From: Oceanimonas sp052119705
GTDB taxonomy: Bacteria; Pseudomonadota; Gammaproteobacteria; Enterobacterales; Aeromonadaceae
Reading direction: 5' to 3'
DNA: 64,000 bases
Assembly (NCBI RefSeq): GCF_052119705.1
Contig: NZ_JBGQOP010000007.1
Location: 79,431 to 143,430, forward strand
How positions within the stretch are numbered: the first letter of the stretch is position 1; the number at the start of each line of letters is the position of its first letter. The notes under the pieces are model-generated. The model had not been told where the DNA came from, made no database searches, and saw nothing but the letters and a program-made list of their open reading frames with translations. The position numbers and the translations under genes were made by a program. Shown one piece after another: positions 59,415-64,000 of the stretch.

Positions 59415-62400
59415 TCTCTCGATTGCTAGACCGGTACTGGCCACTGTCGTTAGCTTAATGTTATGCGTGTTTGGTTTGATCTCTTTCTTAGAATTGCCGT
59501 TAAGGGAAATGCCCGACACCACCTCACCCGTGGTCACGGTGCGCACCACCTACACGGGGGCCAGTGCCGCCGTGTTAGAAGTGCAAGTGACCAAGCGTTT
59601 GGAAGATGAGTTGTCGGGCATCAGTGATGTGAAATACATCAGCTCCAGCACTACAGACGGTAACTCCAGTATCACCATCGAATTTGATCCCGTCCGCGAC
59701 TTAGACAGCGCCGCCAGTGATGTGCGCGAAGCCGTGGCGCGCGCCTCGCGTAATCTGCCAGAAGATGCAGATGCGCCCATAGTCACCAAAGACACGGGGC
59801 GCAATGATGTGATCTTGTGGATAACCTTGCGCTCTACTGGCATGTCGCCATTGGCTATGGGCGACTATGCAGAAAACGTGCTAGCGGATCGCTTTAGTCT
59901 GCTCGATGGCGTGAGCTCGGTTATTGTGGGCGGGCGCAAAGAGCGAGTGATGAATATTCGCCTCGATCCCGTCGCCATGGCGGCGCGCGGCATTACTGTG
60001 GCCGATATTCGTGCCGCACTGCGCTCACAAAACGTGGAGCTACCCGCCGGCGTGCTGGAAAACAATCAGCAGAATTACGCCACCCGTATTCAGCGCAGCT
60101 TCGAAGAGGCGGTTAACTTTCAGCGTCTAAGCATTCGCCGTATTGACTCAGATAACCGCATTTATTTATCTGATGTGGCCGAGGTGTGGGAGGGCGAGAA
60201 GCCGGAAGACACCTTGTTTCGCTCTAATGGCCAAAACGTGGTGGGGCTTGGCATAGTCAAACAAAGCCAAGCCAATACCTTGGACGTGGTGAACGGCGTA
60301 AAAAAGGCCATTTTGGCCCAGCAGCCGTTTTTACCCGAGGGCACAGAGCTTACCTGGACCTTCGACAGCTCTGTGTTTATCGACAGCGCCATCGACGAGG
60401 TTTATCGAACGTTGCTGATCACAGTCGGCTTGGTGGTGTTGGTAATTTATATTTTCTTAGGGCAAATGCGCGCCACCTTAATACCGGCCATTACCGTGCC
60501 CGTGTCATTGATCAGCGCTTTTATTGCCGCCTATGCCTTGGGTTATTCGGTAAACCTGATCACGCTAATGGCGTTGATCATGGCCATAGGGCTGGTGGTG
60601 GATGACGCCATAGTGGTGCTGGAAAATATTTATCATCATCTGGAGCGCGGCCGCTCGCCCTTGGCTGCGGCCTATTATGGCACCCGCGAAGTGGGCTTTG
60701 CGGTGATTGCCACCACGCTCACCTTAGTAGCGGTATTTGTACCCATCATCTTTATGGGCGGCATTATTGGGCGAATTTTTACTGAATTTGCGGTCTTGTT
60801 ATCGGCGGCTGTGCTGTTTTCATCCATAGTGGCCCTTACGTTAAGCCCAGTAATGAGTGTGAAAATATTAAAGCCCAATCAAGCGCCCAGTCGTTTGGCT
60901 CTGTACTTTAATGCTGGCTTTGCCAAGCTGGAGCGTGGTTATAAACGCTTACTTAATAAGGGCTTAAGTCAAAATAATGGCCAAGGTGAGCTTGAAGGTA
61001 AGAGCAAGCGCCCTTGGTGGGCACCGCTAGTGATGGTGGTGGCGGTGGGCTTTACCGCTTGGCTACTGAGCCAAATTCCACAAAGCCTGACGCCTAAAGA
61101 AGACCGCGGTTCGATATTTGTGATGGTGCGCGGCGCCGAAGGGGCCAGCTTTGAGCGCATGAGCCTCGCCATGGGTGAGGTTGAGCAACGATTGAATCCA
61201 TTACTTGCAGAAGGCATCGCCACTAATTTAACGGTGCGCACCCCAGGGTTTGGCGGTGGCGTGAACAGCGGCATGGTGATCATCAGCCTAGAAAAATGGG
61301 ACCAACGTGAGGCATCTGCCGAGCAAGTGGTCAATCGTATTCGAGGTCTTACTCGCGACGTAGCCGATGTATTGGTGATCCCGATTATGCCTTCATCCAT
61401 TCGTGGCGGCTCCAGCTCGCCGGTGGAGTTTGTGATAACCGGCAGTGATTACGATGAGCTTTACCTGTGGGCCGAGCAATTACGAGGGCTGGCGCAAGCT
61501 AATCTCGGCTTAAGTGATTTAGATTTGGACTACGCACCCACTAAACCGGAATTGCTGGTGGAGGTGGATCAAGTACGCGCCGCTAAGCTGGGTATTTCGG
61601 TGACCGAGGTTGCCGACAGCCTTAATGTGCTATTGGGCGGCCAAGCCATTACCACCTATGAGCGCCAAGGCGAAGAATACGATGTGTATTTAAAAGGTCA
61701 GCAAGAGGTGTTTAACCAGCTTAGCGACTTGGGCGGCATTTATTTGCGCAGCGGCCAAGACGAATTAATCTCGCTCGATAATCTGGTGCGTTTAAATGAG
61801 CAGGGCACGTCGGCATCGCTTAATCATTACAACCGCAAGAAGGCCATTACCTTGAGCGCTAACTTGGTGGGTAATTATAGCTTGGGTGAGGCGCTGGATT
61901 ATTTAGATGGGCTAGTGCGAGACAACTTGCCCGATAACGCCATCGCCGATTATAAAGGCGAGTCGCTGGAATATAAGAATAACCAAAGTGATGTGACCTT
62001 CGTGTTTGGCTTGGCATTGGTGGTGGTGTTTTTAATTTTAGCGGCGCAATTTGAGAGCTTTATTCATCCCTTTATCGTGCTGCTTACCGTCCCGCTCGGG
62101 CTGGTGGGCGGTTTATTAGGCTTGTATTTTGCCGATATGAGCCTAAATGCCTATAGCCAAATTGCCATGGTAATGCTGATTGGGTTAGTCACCAAAAACG
62201 GCATCTTGATCGTGGAATTTGCTAACCAGCTACGGGATCGCGGCCTGCCCTTTGATGAAGCCGTGACCGAAGCTGCGGTACGGCGTTTGCGGCCCATTTT
62301 GATGACCGCCTTCACCACTATTATTGGCGCTATTCCGCTGATTATAGCCAGTGGCGCTGGCGCCGAAAGTCGCCAAACCGTAGGGGTAGTGGTGTTTACC

Positions 62401-62538
62401 GGCGTATCGCTCGCCACCTTGCTCACGCTATTTATTGTGCCAGCCATGTATCGCTTACTGGCGCGCAATACTCAGTCCCCCGAGCATCAAGCTCGCTTAT
62501 TAGCAGAAGCGCTGGAAGAGACGGTGAAGAGTAAATAA
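59401..62538 (+). CDS. RND family multidrug efflux transporter (HAE1/AcrB-like)
   Basis: An inner-membrane proton-driven exporter. 1045 residues with 12 TM helices in the RND pattern, two large periplasmic loops, and proton-relay acids Asp401-Asp402 in GLVVDDAIVVLENI (TM4). Other motifs: LPLREMPDTTSPVVTV after TM1, FVPIIFMGG, and C-terminal GLVTKNGILIVEFANQLRDRG. Resembles the single-component branch (VexH/MexK-like) rather than AcrB itself. The final codons (KSK) are encoded by GTGAAGA-type repeat bases. Confidence 0.95.
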   Translation: MKLSDLSIARPVLATVVSLMLCVFGLISFLELPLREMPDTTSPVVTVRTTYTGASAAVLEVQVTKRLEDELSGISDVKYISSSTTDGNSSITIEFDPVRDLDSAASDVREAVARASRNLPEDADAPIVTKDTGRNDVILWITLRSTGMSPLAMGDYAENVLADRFSLLDGVSSVIVGGRKERVMNIRLDPVAMAARGITVADIRAALRSQNVELPAGVLENNQQNYATRIQRSFEEAVNFQRLSIRRIDSDNRIYLSDVAEVWEGEKPEDTLFRSNGQNVVGLGIVKQSQANTLDVVNGVKKAILAQQPFLPEGTELTWTFDSSVFIDSAIDEVYRTLLITVGLVVLVIYIFLGQMRATLIPAITVPVSLISAFIAAYALGYSVNLITLMALIMAIGLVVDDAIVVLENIYHHLERGRSPLAAAYYGTREVGFAVIATTLTLVAVFVPIIFMGGIIGRIFTEFAVLLSAAVLFSSIVALTLSPVMSVKILKPNQAPSRLALYFNAGFAKLERGYKRLLNKGLSQNNGQGELEGKSKRPWWAPLVMVVAVGFTAWLLSQIPQSLTPKEDRGSIFVMVRGAEGASFERMSLAMGEVEQRLNPLLAEGIATNLTVRTPGFGGGVNSGMVIISLEKWDQREASAEQVVNRIRGLTRDVADVLVIPIMPSSIRGGSSSPVEFVITGSDYDELYLWAEQLRGLAQANLGLSDLDLDYAPTKPELLVEVDQVRAAKLGISVTEVADSLNVLLGGQAITTYERQGEEYDVYLKGQQEVFNQLSDLGGIYLRSGQDELISLDNLVRLNEQGTSASLNHYNRKKAITLSANLVGNYSLGEALDYLDGLVRDNLPDNAIADYKGESLEYKNNQSDVTFVFGLALVVVFLILAAQFESFIHPFIVLLTVPLGLVGGLLGLYFADMSLNAYSQIAMVMLIGLVTKNGILIVEFANQLRDRGLPFDEAVTEAAVRRLRPILMTAFTTIIGAIPLIIASGAGAESRQTVGVVVFTGVSLATLLTLFIVPAMYRLLARNTQSPEHQARLLAEALEETVKSK

Positions 62539-62567
62539 TAGCGCCGAGTGCCCGGCGCCTAGCACTA
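62524..62567. repeat. Heptamer arm over the RND stop codon
   Basis: GTGAAGA, GTAAATA, then after a 2-base slip AGCGCCG, AGTGCCC, GGCGCCT, AGCACTA. It spans the RND stop codon. Confidence 0.82.
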
Positions 62568-62587
62568 AGAAAATAAAGAGCTAAAGA

Positions 62588-63073
62588 CTTTTGCAACGAA
62601 ATCCACCAAACCAGCTAAAAAATTACCTGATTACTTATAAACCTTAGCCAGTATGCTGCCTTATTTAGGTTTTTGTAGCTGCCAACTTGTTTATAAACAG
62701 AAGGTTTCGGCAGGCCAGCTTTGCTGGCAATTTTTAAATAAAAACATAAAACCGTGGCGAAGTCCTCTTCGCCGAAGAGACGGCCACCTACGTTGTAACC
62801 CATTGAATCTATTGATGCTGAAGTCACTGAAACATAGCTGAACTTTGTGGGTAATCAGGAAAAATTAATATGGGATAAGAGTGACAAGGGATTTTTATTG
62901 GTAAGGGCCAAGCCAAGCAAAAGAGACAGTCAACTAAGTACTAAATATATCGGCTGGATGGAACGGATCTTTGTTCTATGTCGTCCCCTTCACTCTTTAC
63001 GCTTCACCTAAAACAGGATCTTTAAGGTGTTATCTCTACTTTTTTGCGGATTTAGTGGATTTCGTTGCCAAAA
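62588..63073. repeat. PAL palindromic element, copy L, split by a MITE-like insert
   Basis: Left arm TTTGCAACGAAATCCACCAA at 62590, right arm ending GTGGATTTCGTTGCCAAAA at 63073, core TTTTTATTGGTAAGGGCC at about 62890-62907. The left third is separated from the core by the insertion at 62627-62860. Inverse heptamers CTTCACT, CTTTACG and CTTCACC lie at 62988-63008, inside the right half. Confidence 0.85.
62627..62860. mobile_element. MITE-like non-autonomous insertion (234 bp)
   Basis: Ends are perfect 9-bp inverted repeats, CCTGATTAC (62627-62635) and GTAATCAGG (62852-62860). The flanking 8 bases AAAAATTA are the same on both sides (62619-62626 and 62861-62868), a classic target-site duplication; removing insert plus one AAAAATTA restores CTAAAAAATTAATATAAG-like sequence as in PAL copy K. 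No transposase. It contains a small hairpin (GCCAGCTTTGCTGGC followed by ATTTTT) and a GAAGTCCTCTTCGCCGAAGAG palindrome. A 70-codon minus-strand frame is not convincing as a gene. Confidence 0.85.
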
Positions 63074-63085
63074 GAGTTTGGTTTT

Positions 63086-63106
63086 AGCTGGCGCCTAGCG
63101 CTGTCT
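63086..63106. repeat. Heptamer arm at the stop of the minus-strand 63107 gene
   Basis: AGCTGGC, GCCTAGC, GCTGTCT, ending exactly at the stop codon of the neighbouring minus-strand gene; inverse to the arm at 62524-62567. Confidence 0.7.
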
Positions 63107-63586
63107 TTAAGCCATCGCTTTTACGGACTCGATGATCGATAACATGCGGCTGGCGTCTTGCGGGAGATAGGGGTTGAGTTGCTCACCGTTAAAGCGAGCT
63201 TGAGTGCGCGGGCTTAAATTGCTGCTAACTTCATAAGGCAGTACGTCTGGGCTCACGCGCAGCGGCTCAGCACGCATGGCTAACATTAAGCGCAGGCTAT
63301 CTTGCTGTAAGCCCGTCGCCAAGGCGGAGAGCTGGGGGGCTCTTATGTTGTCTTGCTCATCTGAGTACATGGGGTTGGTTGTGGGCAGGTCAAAAAACTG
63401 GCGCCAGTTAATTTGCCCTTGTTCGTCTTTGTCGGCTTCGATGCGCGGTAAATCTCGCGCATCGTCTGACAGCAAGGCCAATAACAAGCCGAAATCGCTA
63501 CGGCGGCCCTCAGAGACCGCTGTGTTAAGGCGGTCTCCGAGTTGGCTGTCGTTAACGAGTAGCGTGTTATGGATGTCTGTCAGCAT
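63107..63586 (-). CDS. Conserved protein of unknown function (VC2046/SO_2500-like)
   Basis: 159 residues, no signal peptide and no membrane segment. Seen: NDSQLGDRLNTAVSEGRRSDFGLLLALLSDDARD at the N-terminus and SPDVLPYEVSSNLSPRTQARF in the middle. It recalls the small gammaproteobacterial VC2046/SO_2500 family, whose role is unknown; this match is from memory and moderate. Divergent from the tRNA-Tyr genes. Normal base composition, probably a real gene. Confidence 0.72.
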   Translation of the reverse strand: MLTDIHNTLLVNDSQLGDRLNTAVSEGRRSDFGLLLALLSDDARDLPRIEADKDEQGQINWRQFFDLPTTNPMYSDEQDNIRAPQLSALATGLQQDSLRLMLAMRAEPLRVSPDVLPYEVSSNLSPRTQARFNGEQLNPYLPQDASRMLSIIESVKAMA

Positions 63587-63665
63587 AAATAAGTGTAAAT
63601 AATAGGCGTTTGATTAGTTATCGGCAGCAAAGCGCATTTAATTAGCAAAAAATTGGGCCTAGGGG

Positions 63666-63700
63666 TTCACAAACGTAATTCTTTTGGTAATATGCGCAGC
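63666..63700 (+). promoter_or_regulatory. Promoter of the tRNA-Tyr genes
   Basis: TTCACA (63666-63671), 16-base spacer, TAATAT (63688-63693), then a GC-rich GCGCAGC discriminator, as in stringently controlled stable RNA promoters. The tRNA starts 15 bases after the -10 box. Confidence 0.72.
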
Positions 63701-63708
63701 ACAAGTGT

Positions 63709-63793
63709 GGAGGAGTTCCCGAGTGGCTAAAGGGATCAGACTGTAAATCTGACGGCTCAGCCTTCGCTGGTTCGAATCCAGCCTCCTCCACCA
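63709..63793 (+). tRNA. tRNA-Tyr (GTA)
   Basis: 85 bases with encoded CCA. Acceptor GGAGGAG pairs with CTCCTCC; anticodon GTA at 63743-63745 in CTGTAAA; long class II variable arm; T loop GGTTCGAATCC. Confidence 0.97.
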
Positions 63794-63847
63794 TCTATTA
63801 GAAATGGTGTGAGCAATAAACACACTGTGGGTATTAGTTATTAAAAG

Positions 63848-63889
63848 TTAATCGGTTAAAAATGCATAAGCTAAATTTTAACCGATTAA
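63848..63889. repeat. Perfect hairpin between the two tRNA-Tyr genes
   Basis: TTAATCGGTTAAAA (63848-63861) and its exact inverse TTTTAACCGATTAA (63876-63889) with a 14-base loop. It could be a processing signal of a tandem precursor or a partial terminator. Confidence 0.8.
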
Positions 63890-63926
63890 TAATTAGTTAT
63901 CACATTTAAACTATCAGTTTTAATGT

Positions 63927-64000
63927 GGAGGAGTTCCCGAGTGGCTAAAGGGATCAGACTGTAAATCTGACGGCTCAGCCTTCGCTGGTTCGAATCCAGC
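63927..64000 (+). tRNA. tRNA-Tyr (GTA), second copy, cut by window end
   Basis: All 74 visible bases are the same as in the first copy, including anticodon GTA. Only the 3' acceptor strand and CCA fall outside the window. Confidence 0.95.

Noticed and set aside
62615..62827. 70-codon minus-strand frame in the MITE-like insert
   Set aside because: Extends beyond the element end into the PAL arm, overlaps hairpins, and has no family match; more likely noncoding.

Overview
The window is a chromosomal segment of a gammaproteobacterium. Evidence is the gammaproteobacterial order rpsB-tsf-pyrH-frr-uppS-cdsA-dxr-rseP-bamA-skp-lpxD-fabZ-lpxA-lpxB-rnhB-dnaE-accA-tilS, a t44-type leader ahead of rpsB, and an ops/RfaH element ahead of the O-antigen genes. 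Protein similarity and the marine-type dispersed repeats suggest the Aeromonadales (Oceanisphaera/Oceanimonas-like), but the genus is a guess.

Layout. 1-1690: end of tesB, then ung. 1691-2950: a repeat-packed intergenic region ending in an ops site. 2952-20564: a Wzx/Wzy-type O-antigen locus (wzz; rmlBDAC; an fdt-like dTDP-3-amino-sugar module with a MaoC/PhaJ-like hydratase; wzx; an AT-rich block of three glycosyltransferases and a probable wzy; ugd; a WbpV-PglC-WbpM-like priming module). 20699-24491: pgi, then waaL-like ligase and a GT25 transferase on the minus strand. 24619-46226: map (minus) and the long translation / envelope / lipid A / replication housekeeping run. 46707-54720: a duplicated two-gene module (propeller-GGDEF sensor plus M48 lipoprotein protease) inserted between accA and tilS. 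55144-63586: tilS, xthA (minus), an RND efflux pair and a small conserved protein (minus). 63709-64000: two tRNA-Tyr genes, the second cut by the window edge.

How the genes work together. RmlA and RmlB make dTDP-4-keto-6-deoxyglucose, which RmlC/D turn into dTDP-rhamnose and the FdtA/FdtB/acyltransferase set turns into an N-acylated 3-amino sugar; the hydratase may supply a hydroxyacyl-CoA for that N-acylation. The priming module starts the repeat unit on undecaprenyl phosphate (whose precursor is made by UppS), the transferases extend it, Wzx/Wzy/Wzz flip and polymerise it, and the ligase joins it to lipid A-core, whose acylation begins with LpxA/LpxD/LpxB; BamA and Skp assemble the outer membrane.

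The most unusual signal is in the DNA between, and sometimes inside, the genes. Almost every repeat-bearing gap starts within about 0-16 bases of a stop codon with an array of imperfect 7-bp units and usually ends with an array in inverse orientation. Between the two lies either a palindromic element of about 130-180 bp (here called PAL; at least nine full copies plus half copies) or other cargo, including a frameshifted four-helix-bundle (S23/Avd-like) gene. Related 7-bp arrays lie in frame inside rmlB and the fdtB-like aminotransferase. One PAL copy is split by a 234-bp MITE-like insertion with 9-bp terminal inverted repeats and an 8-bp target duplication.
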